From NCBI RefSeq assembly GCF_900106055.1, contig NZ_LT629792.1, positions 992,001 through 1,056,000 of the forward strand: a DNA stretch of 64,000 nucleotides, read 5' to 3'. The notes below the pieces were generated by a model. That model worked only from the letters and a program-made list of their open reading frames with translations. It did not search any database and was not told where the DNA came from. Within the stretch, counting starts at the first letter, position 1, and the number at the start of each line of letters is the position of its first letter. The stretch is from Schaalia radingae. Lineage in GTDB: Bacteria > Actinomycetota > Actinomycetes > Actinomycetales > Actinomycetaceae. Shown here piece after piece: positions 46,100 through 55,466 of this stretch. Both the position numbers and the translations under genes were made by a program.

Positions 46100-47491
46100 A
46101 TGACTACCACTACTCATGATGACCTCACGCCCTCAGTCCAGGAGCTGCGTGAACGTGTCGATCAGCATTTCGACGAGCTGCTCGACGAACTCAAGACACT
46201 CGTATCCATTCCGTCAGTCTCCTCCCTTCCGGAGCATCAGGACGACGTGCAGAAATCAGCTGAACACGTCAGCAAGCTCTTCAACGATCTTGGCCTGGAG
46301 ACTGAGATTCTACGTGCCGACTCGCCTTTCGGCGGACAAGGTGAGCCAGCCATTGTTGGACACACCCCCGTCATCGAGGGAGCGCCCACCGTCCTGCTGT
46401 ATGCACACCACGATGTTCAGCCCACTGGTGAACTCGACCGCTGGGACGGTGACCCGTTCGACGCCACCGTTAAGGGGGACAGGCTCTATGGCCGCGGCGC
46501 ATCCGATGATGGCGCCGGCGTGATCGTCCACCTGGGCGCCCTGCGCACCCTTGCCGATGATCTGGGCCTGAACGTGCGTGTCTTCATCGAAGGTGAAGAG
46601 GAGCTTGGTTCCCCCTCGTTCGAAAACTTTCTGACGACCCACGCTGACAAGCTGGACGCTGACGTCATTGTGGTTGCTGACGGTGACAACTGGAAACCGG
46701 GGATTCCCGCGATGACTGCGTCACTGCGTGGCAACGCCGTGGTGACCGTGGACGTGCGCGTACTCGAGCACGCTGTCCACTCCGGCGCATTCGGCGGTCC
46801 GATCATGGATGCTGTCACAATTGCTGCGCGCATGATTGCGACCTTGCACGACGAGGACGGCAACGTGATTGTCGAGGGCCTCAAAGCCACCGACACGTCC
46901 GATATAGACTGGCCTGAAGACGAGTATCGTGAGGCTGCTGGCGTCCTTGATGGAGTGACGCTTGCCGGATCGGGTGACCTGGCGGCGCGCGTGTGGACAA
47001 AGCCATCTATCAACGTTATTGGCATGGACGTTCGCTCTGTTGCGGAATCATCCAATACGATCGCCCCGCACGCACGTTTCCGCCTGTCGATGCGCGTGGC
47101 CCCCAACCAGGCCCCGGCCGAGGCTCGAGACAAGCTGATCGAGCATCTCAAGGCACATGTTCCGTTCGGCGCTGCCATCGACATTTCAGTGGAAAAGTGC
47201 TCACCGGGATTCCTGGCCGACCTTGATTCCGAACCTGCCCGCGATCTGCACTGGGCGCTGGACACCGCGTGGGACACTGACGCGGTGAATAAGGGTGTGG
47301 GCGGATCAATCCCGTTCATCTCCCACTTCAAGAAGCACTTCCCGCAAGCAGAGGTCCTTGTGACGGGCGTGGAAGACCCCTTCACGAATGCGCACTCCGA
47401 AAACGAGTCGCAGAGCATCCCGGACCTGAAGGCCGCGATCCTGGCAGAAGCGCTCCTGCTGGCCCGCACTGCCAAGCGCGCACGCAGGTAG
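46100..47491 (+). CDS. M20 family dipeptidase
   Basis: 463 residues from the ATG at 46100, seven nt after TAAACT (likely leaderless). Zinc peptidase motifs: LLYAHHDVQPTG, GRGASDDGAG, EGEEELGSPSF, and a late His in NAHSENESQS. Cleaves di- or short peptides in the cytoplasm. The stop shares a base with the next GTG. Confidence 0.92.
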   Translation: MTTTTHDDLTPSVQELRERVDQHFDELLDELKTLVSIPSVSSLPEHQDDVQKSAEHVSKLFNDLGLETEILRADSPFGGQGEPAIVGHTPVIEGAPTVLLYAHHDVQPTGELDRWDGDPFDATVKGDRLYGRGASDDGAGVIVHLGALRTLADDLGLNVRVFIEGEEELGSPSFENFLTTHADKLDADVIVVADGDNWKPGIPAMTASLRGNAVVTVDVRVLEHAVHSGAFGGPIMDAVTIAARMIATLHDEDGNVIVEGLKATDTSDIDWPEDEYREAAGVLDGVTLAGSGDLAARVWTKPSINVIGMDVRSVAESSNTIAPHARFRLSMRVAPNQAPAEARDKLIEHLKAHVPFGAAIDISVEKCSPGFLADLDSEPARDLHWALDTAWDTDAVNKGVGGSIPFISHFKKHFPQAEVLVTGVEDPFTNAHSENESQSIPDLKAAILAEALLLARTAKRARR

Positions 47492-48444
47492 TGCGCGTCC
47501 TTATCGTCGGACACTGGTTCGCCCCGCGCGCCCTCCCAGCACTGGAAGCGGTCGCGCGGGGTATTCAGCGTGTGCGCGACGCGGCATGTGAGCCGATCGT
47601 GTTCGGACCCGGCCCGTTCGTCACATCCGATCGCCTCATCGTTCGTGTCCCCGACTCCGCGACGAGTACACGCGACGCAGGCCGGGAACTTCGCCGCCTC
47701 CTCGACCAGGGCGATACTCCCGTGCTCGAAGGTGGTCATACCTCCTGCACAGACGGGGGAAGCGAATTTCTCAGTGCCATCACCTCGCTGCCTGTCGACA
47801 CGTACGAGCAGATGGAACAGGCACTGCACCGCGCGCAATCGGACCGCAGGCTACGCGAGGTGGTCGCGCTCGCCTCGACCAGGCGCAGCTTGCTCGGCTT
47901 TACCTCGGTACTGTCGACACACGCAGACGGGACGGCTCGTCATGACCAGAACCTGGGTTTATCGAGCCGCCTGACGCGCCTGTTTGCCACACATCGGGAT
48001 ACAACGGACGTGTCACGTCTGGAAGGCAGTGGCGCGGCAGGAGGAGCGGCCGGTATGCTCGCCCTGTGCGGTGGGAGCATCGTGCCCACAGGCGAGGCCC
48101 TGGCCAGAACCCTCAATCTTGACCAGCGCATGGAGCAGGCGGATCTGGTCGTCATCCTTGAGCCCTGCGCGCACGACCCACTGCTGCATGATACCCTCAT
48201 CGACACGCTGACCGACCATGCTGGTCGCCATGCGTTGCCAGTCGTCCTCGTGTGCGAATCGACGACACTGTCGGCACTAGAAAAAGCGCAGTGGGGGATC
48301 CACGGGATAATTGACACGCATCCTGGAGCACTCATGCCGACCTGTATCGCTGAGAACGAACAGGATGACTACGAGGTGCTTGAAGCTGCTGGAATGCGCC
48401 TGGCTCGCACGTGGATACCCGGCGTGGAAAACGCCACGATATGA
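47491..48444 (+). CDS. Glycerate kinase-like protein
   Basis: 317 residues. Glycerate kinase type 1 traits: EGGHTSCTDGGSEF, GSGAAGGAAGMLAL and LVVILEPCAHD. The N-terminal domain is shorter than in GlxK-type enzymes. The GTG start overlaps the M20 stop. In mycobacteria a gene of this kind lies next to the A-type Fe-S gene, as here. Confidence 0.78.
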   Translation: MRVLIVGHWFAPRALPALEAVARGIQRVRDAACEPIVFGPGPFVTSDRLIVRVPDSATSTRDAGRELRRLLDQGDTPVLEGGHTSCTDGGSEFLSAITSLPVDTYEQMEQALHRAQSDRRLREVVALASTRRSLLGFTSVLSTHADGTARHDQNLGLSSRLTRLFATHRDTTDVSRLEGSGAAGGAAGMLALCGGSIVPTGEALARTLNLDQRMEQADLVVILEPCAHDPLLHDTLIDTLTDHAGRHALPVVLVCESTTLSALEKAQWGIHGIIDTHPGALMPTCIAENEQDDYEVLEAAGMRLARTWIPGVENATI

Positions 48445-48458
48445 ACACGGTCGTGGCG
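48432..48458 (+). terminator. Hairpin overlapping the end of the glycerate kinase-like gene
   Basis: CGCCACGA / TCGTGGCG, eight pairs with an 11-nt loop; the stop codon lies in the loop. CGTTGCTT follows. Confidence 0.5.
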
Positions 48459-48515
48459 CGTTGCTTATGAGCGTCGTAGGCTGGATCTACGAGTACTGAA
48501 ATGATGAGGAGCAAC

Positions 48516-48869
48516 ATGTCTGACGTTGAGACACAAACCCCGGCCCACGAAGTGACCTTGACTGACGCGGCTGCCGCGAAAGTTAAGAGCCTGCTGGACC
48601 AGGAAGGCCGCGACGACCTGCGTCTGCGCATCGCCGTTCAGCCAGGGGGCTGCTCGGGTCTGATCTACCAGCTTTACTTTGACGATCGCCTGCTTGACGG
48701 CGATGCCATCCGTGACTTCGAAGGAGTCGAAGTTGTCGTCGATCGTATGAGCGTTCCCTACCTTGCCGGAGCCTCCATCGACTTTTCAGACACGATCGAA
48801 CGCCAGGGATTCACGATCGACAACCCCAATGCGCGTAACACCTGCGCATGCGGAGAATCCTTCCACTAA
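48516..48869 (+). CDS. erpA: A-type iron-sulfur cluster carrier
   Basis: 117 residues from the ATG at 48516, just after GAGGAGCAAC. HesB/IscA fold with the three cluster ligands: Cys in QPGGCSGLIYQL and the pair in NTCACGESF. Delivers Fe-S clusters to target enzymes. A TAGGCT box lies 40 nt upstream. Confidence 0.93.
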   Translation: MSDVETQTPAHEVTLTDAAAAKVKSLLDQEGRDDLRLRIAVQPGGCSGLIYQLYFDDRLLDGDAIRDFEGVEVVVDRMSVPYLAGASIDFSDTIERQGFTIDNPNARNTCACGESFH

Positions 48870-48903
48870 ACCATTTTCCCCCCCTCAAACAAAGGTCCTG
48901 TAC

Positions 48904-49899
48904 GTGAAATTTCAGCGAATCACGGCGGTTGTCGCTGCCCTCTTTCTGGCCGCAACGATGAGCGCATGCTCGTCCGGCGACTCCTCACAGTCCGGTCAAT
49001 CAGGTCAGGCAGCAAGCCAATCTGGTGATGAGAACCGTCCTGCTCCCTCCGATGAGCCAAAAGTTGACCGCTCAGGCACGCAGACGATTCCCGAGGTGAA
49101 AGGTGATTTTGGGGAAGAACCTGTTATTACCCCGAGCACCGGATCCGAACCCGTCGACACCATCATTGCGACAACACTTGTGCAAGGTGACGGCCGCGAA
49201 GTTCAACCCACCGATGCCGTGCAGGTGGCATACAAGGGTGTTCTGTGGGACGGAACGGAATTTGACTCCACCTTCAAAGAAGGCGGGAAGCCCATTGCGT
49301 TCTCACTGGATCGCGTGATTGTCGGATGGAAAGCCGGACTGACAGGTCAACACGTGGGGGACCGGGTCGAATTGGTCATCCCATGGCAGTGGGCATACGG
49401 GGAGCAAGGACAGGCTTCGATTCCACCCAAGTCAACTCTGACCTTTGTTGTTGATATTCACAAGGCGGTCGATACCGCTGATGTGGATCAGCTCAAGAGC
49501 GCCACGCTTACAGATGCAGCGTTGCCCGACGGTGTCACCGTGGAAGGTGACTTGGGAACTGCTCCGAAACTGACGCTGGCCGAAGGCGCGAACCCCGAAC
49601 CAGGAACGTACCTCATTTCCGAGGGAACAGGTCCTGAACTGACCAAGGACAATTACGCTGTCCTGCGTGCCGTTGAAGCAGTGGTGGGCGTGCAGAATGA
49701 AGGACAGACACAGATGTGGGACGTCCCGAACCTTGCACCAGTCGCCAACCTGGCGCAGCTGGAAGGTCACAAAGTCGGATCACGACTCATGGTCGTCATC
49801 GATATGGCCGATCCGCGTCCAACCTCGGATCAATCACAGTCAGGCGAGGTTCAGATGCTGCGCGACGTGGCCATTTTTGATCTGGCTGGATCGCTCTGA
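48904..49899 (+). CDS. FKBP-type peptidyl-prolyl isomerase lipoprotein
   Basis: 331 residues from the GTG at 48904. Signal peptide with lipobox MSAC (Cys about residue 23) and a Ser/Gln-rich linker, so anchored outside the membrane. An FKBP domain at about residues 95-190 (VQVAYKGVLWDGTEFDSTF, VGDRVELVIPWQWAYG) is followed by a second, divergent FKBP-like half. Helps fold exported proteins. Confidence 0.92.
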   Translation: MKFQRITAVVAALFLAATMSACSSGDSSQSGQSGQAASQSGDENRPAPSDEPKVDRSGTQTIPEVKGDFGEEPVITPSTGSEPVDTIIATTLVQGDGREVQPTDAVQVAYKGVLWDGTEFDSTFKEGGKPIAFSLDRVIVGWKAGLTGQHVGDRVELVIPWQWAYGEQGQASIPPKSTLTFVVDIHKAVDTADVDQLKSATLTDAALPDGVTVEGDLGTAPKLTLAEGANPEPGTYLISEGTGPELTKDNYAVLRAVEAVVGVQNEGQTQMWDVPNLAPVANLAQLEGHKVGSRLMVVIDMADPRPTSDQSQSGEVQMLRDVAIFDLAGSL

Positions 49900-49952
49900 C
49901 CTGTAAACAGATAGAATGACTCGAAGTCGACTTTCGTGACTAAGGAGCTATC

Positions 49953-50339
49953 GTGACCGAACAGAATGTGAACGTCCTTGTCTTCAGTGATGATGTGGAT
50001 ACCCGAAAAGCAGTCATAACGGGGGCGGGCGTGCGTCCCGGTCGAGACACTCCCACCGTCACATACGTTGAAGCTGCCACCGCTTTCGGAGCCGTTGAAG
50101 CAGTCAAAGATTCTGAGTTTGCGGCGTTGATCCTTGACGGTGAGACCGAAAAAGAAGGCGGTATGGCTGTCGCCAAACGCCTGCTGACCACCATGGATAA
50201 TGTTCCACCCATCATTATGATCACGGCACGCCAGCAAGATGACTGGCTGGCGCAATGGTCCGGTGCAGCGGCCACCGTACCTGAGCCAATTGATCCCATC
50301 GTGCTGCAGGAAACTCTGGCACGCCTCCTTCAGGAGTGA
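49953..50339 (+). CDS. Receiver-like domain protein (atypical)
   Basis: 128 residues with AAGGAGCTATC before the GTG. Single CheY-like domain: acidic pair DD at 13-14, putative phospho-acceptor Asp62 in LILDGE, Thr91 in MITARQ. The Lys expected in the KP motif is replaced: EPID at about 111. No output domain. Lies directly before trpD with a 4-nt overlap of its reading frame, probably co-transcribed. May be a pseudo-receiver. Confidence 0.7.
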   Translation: MTEQNVNVLVFSDDVDTRKAVITGAGVRPGRDTPTVTYVEAATAFGAVEAVKDSEFAALILDGETEKEGGMAVAKRLLTTMDNVPPIIMITARQQDDWLAQWSGAAATVPEPIDPIVLQETLARLLQE

Positions 50340-50344
50340 TTTGC

Positions 50345-51406
50345 ATGGAGTGGACTGACATTATTGAACGCCTCCTTGCCGGTGAGGACCTGAGCTACGA
50401 ACAGACATATGCGGTCATGGACCGTGTGATGACGGGCGAACTGGGCGACGTGAAACTCGCTGCTTTCCTGACGGCACTATCGGCTAAAGGCCCCTACGTC
50501 AGTGAGATCCGCGGTCTGGCTGACGGCATGCAGGATCACGCCGAACCTGTCGATGTTCCCACCGATGTGCTCGACATTGTCGGCACGGGCGGTGATGGGG
50601 CACATACGGTCAACATCTCCACCATGTCAGCGATTGTCCTCGCCGCTGCTGGAGTGCCCCTGGTCAAACACGGTAACCGCGCGTCAACCTCGTCGTGCGG
50701 ATCAGCTGACGTGATCGAAGAACTGGGAATCAAGATCGACCTGTCGCCCAGCGGTGTGGCTCAGGTGTTCGACGAACTGGGAATTACCTTCCTGTTCGCC
50801 AACAAGTTCCACCCGTCAATGCGTTTTGCCGCAACTGTGCGCCGCGCTCTCGGCTTCCCAACAGCGTTCAATATCCTCGGTCCGCTGACCAACCCTGCCA
50901 AGCCTGAAACATCTGCGATTGGTGTTGCCAACGAAAGTCACGCACCGCTCATGGCAGGAGTGTTCGCTCAGCGCGGCCAGTCGGCTCTTGTGTTCCGCGG
51001 AAAGAATCATGGCCTGGATGAGCTCAGTTCAATTGAGCCTGCTCAGATCTGGGCAGTGCACGACGGCGAAATCACCTTCAGCGAAATCGATCCCGTCGCA
51101 GAGTTCGGCATGAAGCGTGGAACGCTTGAAGACCTGCGCGGTGGCAAAGCCCATGAGAACGCGAAAGTGGTCTACCGCATCATGGACGGAGAAGAAAGCC
51201 CGATCCGTGACGCCGTGCTGCTCAACGTCGCAGCCGGACTGGCAGCATTCGGACGTCACGATGGCGTCGGCCCGACCCACGGCTCACTGACCGACCGTAT
51301 GCGCATCGGCATCGACATGGCGCGCGAGACGATCGACAGTGGCAAGGCAGCTGATCTGCTCAAGCGGTGGATTGAGGTCTCCAAGACGGCCTCACTCAAG
51401 GCCTAG
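50345..51406 (+). CDS. trpD: Anthranilate phosphoribosyltransferase
   Basis: 353 residues from the ATG at 50345, eight nt after AGGAG. DIVGTGGDGAHTVNISTMSA (PRPP binding), KHGNRASTSSCGSADVIEELG, and FANKFHPSMRFA are the family motifs. Second step of tryptophan synthesis from chorismate. No other trp gene is next to it, as in mycobacteria. Confidence 0.95.
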   Translation: MEWTDIIERLLAGEDLSYEQTYAVMDRVMTGELGDVKLAAFLTALSAKGPYVSEIRGLADGMQDHAEPVDVPTDVLDIVGTGGDGAHTVNISTMSAIVLAAAGVPLVKHGNRASTSSCGSADVIEELGIKIDLSPSGVAQVFDELGITFLFANKFHPSMRFAATVRRALGFPTAFNILGPLTNPAKPETSAIGVANESHAPLMAGVFAQRGQSALVFRGKNHGLDELSSIEPAQIWAVHDGEITFSEIDPVAEFGMKRGTLEDLRGGKAHENAKVVYRIMDGEESPIRDAVLLNVAAGLAAFGRHDGVGPTHGSLTDRMRIGIDMARETIDSGKAADLLKRWIEVSKTASLKA

Positions 51407-51676
51407 GTGGAACGCCTCTTCAAGGTCCTGGGATGCGAATGAGCGGAACGCGATATGCGTACGCATCTGAGTGACACCCGGGACCTTTCCCAGCTGATCT
51501 GACACGACCTCGGCAAGGTCTTCGTACTCGCGGACCTTGACGAGGGCGACCAAGTCGATATCACCGGTCACTGAATACACATCACTGACGCCATCCAGGT
51601 CAGCAAGCGCCTGTGCAACCTCGGGAATTTTGTCGATCTCAGCGTTGACAAGAACAATTGCGGTCAGCATGGTCAT
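51392..51676 (-). CDS. Stand-alone Lrp/AsnC ligand-binding (RAM) domain protein
   Basis: 94 residues; alternative ATG at 51670. Only the effector domain is present (MLTAIVLVNAEIDKIPEVAQ, VYSVTGDIDLVALVKV), with no DNA-binding helix-turn-helix. Such proteins form rings that bind amino acids. Converges on trpD with a 15-nt overlap. Confidence 0.88.
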   Translation of the reverse strand: MTMLTAIVLVNAEIDKIPEVAQALADLDGVSDVYSVTGDIDLVALVKVREYEDLAEVVSDQLGKVPGVTQMRTHIAFRSFASQDLEEAFHLGLE

Positions 51677-51692
51677 CCTCTCCTGTAGGTTC

Positions 51693-53360
51693 CTAGTTCA
51701 TTGTGGTCTCTGGACGTCTGGCCTGTCCAACGGCGCGGATGAGCGTGTCGCGTCGAAGCGGTGACGTCCACGTTGAACCGAGCGGCACGACCCCATCCCA
51801 TTCAATCAGGCGTGCTCCCGGCCTAGTCAGATCGCGGTACAGCACTCGCGTCTCCTCCCACGTCGTTCCCGCAAGAAACACGTCTGGGCGAGCGGGGACA
51901 TCCTCGTCATGGAGCATCTCCACCCACGGCAACGGTGACGTACCCGGCGGCGAGACCGCGACGCGTACCAGGCGCCCGAACGAAGTCAGCGCGATCTCCC
52001 ACCCGCCTTCACTGCGATGGTGCGCCCATACGGCCCGCCGAGCCAGCCCGAGCGCCCGGACAATTCTCTGCTGCTCAATGCCGCGAATATACGTTCCGAG
52101 CAGGGTGCGCAGACGTGCAGCACGCTCAAAATGCTCATCGCCTGCAGCCTGATTCATCTGCTCATTCAACGCATCGATGACGCTGCACTCGTCACAATCC
52201 ATCGTGTCGGCACCTGCCTGTTGGAGTGCGTCGATCGCCTCACGTGCAGATGCGTGCGTCGAATACGGTCCGAGGGCGTCGAGGGCTTCGTGCGATTCAA
52301 TCACCGGCACGCATTCAAAACGATCGTGGCGCCGTACCACCCAGTGCGTGGCTTTTTGACGGCGCGAAGCGGAGTTGAACAGGGGAGACAGGGTGCGGAT
52401 CAGACGCAGTTCCTCCACGCGTGCCTCAAGTTCAGTAGACGTGGACTGAGCCTCCACGCCGGTGGCGACCGCCAGCATTCGTCGGACCTTCCGGCGCGTC
52501 TCAGTTGCCGTGAAGTAGGTGCGTACGCGTGAGCGGATATTGCGGGCAGAGCCGACGTACAGCGTTCCGCCGGCATCATCGACGAAACGGTAGGTGCCCG
52601 GTGTTTGCGGCAGAGAATCAGCGAGTGTGGATTTTTGACGTGTGCGTGGGGGAACGGGGCGCCCGAGTGTGACCAGATCCTCCACTGTTGATGCGCCGGA
52701 CTTGCTGACCAGGTCGCACAAACCGTGGAATACCTGCACGGTCGCCAGTACGTCGCCGAGTGCGCGATGCGCGTCGTAGTCGCTGACACCAAAATGCGCA
52801 GCAAGGGTTCCCAGCTTGTGGTTGCTGATCATGGGGCGGGGGAGTGCGAGGCGTGCCAGAGCCAGGGTGTCAACGATGCGGATGCGCGGCCACGTCATGT
52901 CACACGCATTGGCGGCGCGGCGCAGGAAGCCGACGTCGAAACGTGCGTTGTGGGCGACAATGATGGGCTGCTCGTCAAAATCTGCCCACTGGTGAAACTG
53001 TGGATAGACGTCTGTTATCAGTGGGCACTGCGCCACCGACTCATCGCTGATGCCGGTCAGAGCAGTGATGGATGCTGGGATGGGCTGGTCTGGATTGACC
53101 AGGGTGTGAAACTGGTCGGTGATGCGCCGACCGTGCACTTTGACAGCGCCGATTTCTGTGATGGCGCTGCGCGTCCCGATGCCGGTAGTCTCTAAGTCAA
53201 CGACGATCCACGTTGCCTCATCCAGCGGCGTGCCCAGCTGGTCGAGGCCAACCTGGACTCCAACGGGAACAGCTTCAGCCAAACGGCGTGCAACCGGGGA
53301 GTGAGGATGAAGGTCGACCTCGCCATGGCCATCTTGAGCCGGATGAGTCGAAATCGTCAT
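51693..53360 (-). CDS. DEDD exonuclease fused to GIY-YIG/UvrC-like nuclease
   Basis: 555 residues from the ATG at 53360. N-terminal DnaQ-type 3'-5' exonuclease (about residues 50-215: VDLETTGIG, HNARFDVGFL, HRALGDV carry the acidic residues). Then a GIY-YIG domain at about 250-340 (PGTYRFVDDAGGTLYVGSAR, ELEARVEELRLIRTLSPLFN) and a UvrC-like C-terminus. This fusion is common in actinobacteria; a role in DNA repair is inferred. Confidence 0.9.
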   Translation of the reverse strand: MTISTHPAQDGHGEVDLHPHSPVARRLAEAVPVGVQVGLDQLGTPLDEATWIVVDLETTGIGTRSAITEIGAVKVHGRRITDQFHTLVNPDQPIPASITALTGISDESVAQCPLITDVYPQFHQWADFDEQPIIVAHNARFDVGFLRRAANACDMTWPRIRIVDTLALARLALPRPMISNHKLGTLAAHFGVSDYDAHRALGDVLATVQVFHGLCDLVSKSGASTVEDLVTLGRPVPPRTRQKSTLADSLPQTPGTYRFVDDAGGTLYVGSARNIRSRVRTYFTATETRRKVRRMLAVATGVEAQSTSTELEARVEELRLIRTLSPLFNSASRRQKATHWVVRRHDRFECVPVIESHEALDALGPYSTHASAREAIDALQQAGADTMDCDECSVIDALNEQMNQAAGDEHFERAARLRTLLGTYIRGIEQQRIVRALGLARRAVWAHHRSEGGWEIALTSFGRLVRVAVSPPGTSPLPWVEMLHDEDVPARPDVFLAGTTWEETRVLYRDLTRPGARLIEWDGVVPLGSTWTSPLRRDTLIRAVGQARRPETTMN

Positions 53361-53410
53361 ACAGTGGATCCTAGTCGGTTGATTGCCCATCGCAGATGCC
53401 AGGAGGATTC

Positions 53411-54208
53411 GTGGCTTTCTATCAGACATTGAAATTTGCCGGTGGTCCGATTCTTCGCACCGCATACAAACCGTGGATTCGCGGAGAGGAGAATATCCCC
53501 AGCGAGGGGCCCGCGATTTTGGCGTCTAACCACAACGCTGTGTGGGATTCAGTGTTTCTGCCGCTCATGATTGACCGCGAAGTGGTGTTCATGGGGAAGG
53601 CTGACTACTTTACCGGCACCGGTTTCAAAGGATGGGCTACCAAGGAGTTCATGCGCGCAGTCGGCACGATCCCAGTTGACCGCTCTGGTGGGCGAGCGTC
53701 GGAAGCCGCGCTGCAGGCCGGTGTGGACCGCCTGAAGGAAGGGGAACTGTTCGGTATATATCCCGAGGGGACCCGCAGCCCTGACGGGCGTCTTTACCGC
53801 GGTAAGACAGGTGTGGCCCGTTTAACACTGATTTCCGGGGCGCCGGTCATCCCAGTGGCCATGATCGGCACGCACGATGCGCAACCCATTGGGCAGCGGA
53901 TCCCCTCGCGTGAAGACATCGGAATGGTCATTGGTGAGCCGCTCGACTTTTCGCGTTACCGCGGACTTGACCGAGACCGCTACGTTCTGCGCGCTATCAC
54001 CGATGAAATCATGTACAACATCATGCTGCTGTCGGGCCAGGAATACGTCGACATGTACGCAGCCGACCGGAAAGCGCAGCTCGCGCAGGAGGGGAATTCT
54101 AATGGGCCTGTGCCCTCGAACGGTCGGACAGGTCCGGGCGGGCGCAAGGCTCCCGACGTGTCTGTGCCGAAACGCCCAGAGGATTCATCTGACGATCCCG
54201 TAGACTAG
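53411..54208 (+). CDS. plsC: 1-acyl-sn-glycerol-3-phosphate acyltransferase
   Basis: 265 residues from the GTG at 53411, five nt after AGGAGG. Acyltransferase motifs: SNHNAVWDSVFLPL (H-x4-D), GTIPVDRSGG, YPEGTRSPDG, PVIPVAMIG. Makes phosphatidic acid. The last 40 residues are a disordered Pro/Gly-rich tail. Confidence 0.92.
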   Translation: MAFYQTLKFAGGPILRTAYKPWIRGEENIPSEGPAILASNHNAVWDSVFLPLMIDREVVFMGKADYFTGTGFKGWATKEFMRAVGTIPVDRSGGRASEAALQAGVDRLKEGELFGIYPEGTRSPDGRLYRGKTGVARLTLISGAPVIPVAMIGTHDAQPIGQRIPSREDIGMVIGEPLDFSRYRGLDRDRYVLRAITDEIMYNIMLLSGQEYVDMYAADRKAQLAQEGNSNGPVPSNGRTGPGGRKAPDVSVPKRPEDSSDDPVD

Positions 54209-54246
54209 AGACGTTCAGTTTTCATCGTCTGAAAGGTGTTTGTGCC

Positions 54247-55464
54247 ATGTCGGTTCGTCGAGTAGCTTTGCTCACTGCTGGTGGTTTTGCCCCGTGCCTG
54301 TCGTCGGCTGTTGGTGGGCTCATCCAGCGTTATACCGATATTGATCCGTCCATTGAAATCATCGCGTACCAGCACGGCTACCACGGGCTGCTGACTGGCA
54401 ACTACGTTGTCGTCGACGAGGAGGCCCGCAGGAAGGCCGGCATCCTTCACCGTTTCGGCGGTTCACCGATCGGCAACTCGCGCGTCAAGTTGACCAATGC
54501 GAAGAACCTGGTCGAGCGTGGCCTGGTCAAGGAAGGCGACGACCCGCTTCAGGTTGCGGCCGAGCAGCTGCGCAAGGACCATGTTGACGTTCTGCACACC
54601 ATTGGCGGTGACGACACGAACACGACCGCCGCCGATCTGGCACAGTATCTGCACGATCACGACTACGACTTGACGGTTGTCGGCCTGCCGAAGACCATCG
54701 ACAACGACGTGGTTCCGATCCGTCAGTCACTGGGCGCCTGGACCGCCGCTGAGCAGGCCTCGGTCTTCGCACAGAACATCATCGGTGAGAACCGAGTGGG
54801 ACCACGCATGCTGATCATCCACGAGGTCATGGGCCGTAACTGCGGATGGCTGACAGCAGCCGCTTCACGCAAGTACACCGAGTGGCTCGACCAGCAGGAA
54901 TGGGTGCCGTCGCTGGGACTGAGCAAGGAACACTGGTCAATCCACGCGATCTTCGTTCCTGAAATGGCAATCGACCTTGACGAGGAGGCCGACCGCCTGC
55001 GCGCCATCATGGACAAGCAGGGCAATGTCAATATCTTCCTGTCTGAAGGTGCCGGCGTGCGTGAAATCGTCGCTGAAATGGAAGAACGTGGCGAAGAAGT
55101 GGCGCGCGACCCGTTCGGTCATGTGCGCCTTGACGAAATCAACCCCGGACAGTGGTTCGCCAAGCAGTTTGCTGACCGACTGGGAGCTGAGAAGGTCATG
55201 GTACAAAAGTCCGGATACTTCTCACGTTCAGCTCGCGCAAACCAGGACGACCTGCGTCTGATCCAGTCGATGACAGACCTTGCCGTCGAGTGCGCACTGC
55301 GCGGCGAATCCGGCGTGATCGGTCACGATGAGGAAAACGACGATCGTCTGTGCGCCATCGCCTTCCCGCGCATCAAGGGTGGCAAGCCCTTCGATATCTC
55401 CCAGCAGTGGTTCGTTGATCTGATGGATCGTATCGGACAGCCACTGGCGCCGACGCAGAAGTAA
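54247..55464 (+). CDS. pfp: Pyrophosphate-dependent phosphofructokinase
   Basis: 405 residues. IGGDDTNTTAADL carries Asp where ATP-using enzymes have Gly, the marker of PPi specificity; PKTIDNDV supplies the catalytic Asp region; MGRNCGWLTAAASRKY binds fructose-6-phosphate. Length matches the long type known from Propionibacterium. Catalyses reversible phosphorylation in glycolysis. Confidence 0.93.
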   Translation: MSVRRVALLTAGGFAPCLSSAVGGLIQRYTDIDPSIEIIAYQHGYHGLLTGNYVVVDEEARRKAGILHRFGGSPIGNSRVKLTNAKNLVERGLVKEGDDPLQVAAEQLRKDHVDVLHTIGGDDTNTTAADLAQYLHDHDYDLTVVGLPKTIDNDVVPIRQSLGAWTAAEQASVFAQNIIGENRVGPRMLIIHEVMGRNCGWLTAAASRKYTEWLDQQEWVPSLGLSKEHWSIHAIFVPEMAIDLDEEADRLRAIMDKQGNVNIFLSEGAGVREIVAEMEERGEEVARDPFGHVRLDEINPGQWFAKQFADRLGAEKVMVQKSGYFSRSARANQDDLRLIQSMTDLAVECALRGESGVIGHDEENDDRLCAIAFPRIKGGKPFDISQQWFVDLMDRIGQPLAPTQK

Positions 55465-55466
55465 GT

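Noticed and set aside
46486..47838. 450-codon minus-strand frame
   Set aside because: Antisense to the M20 peptidase, Arg/Ser-rich shadow composition, no recognisable domain.
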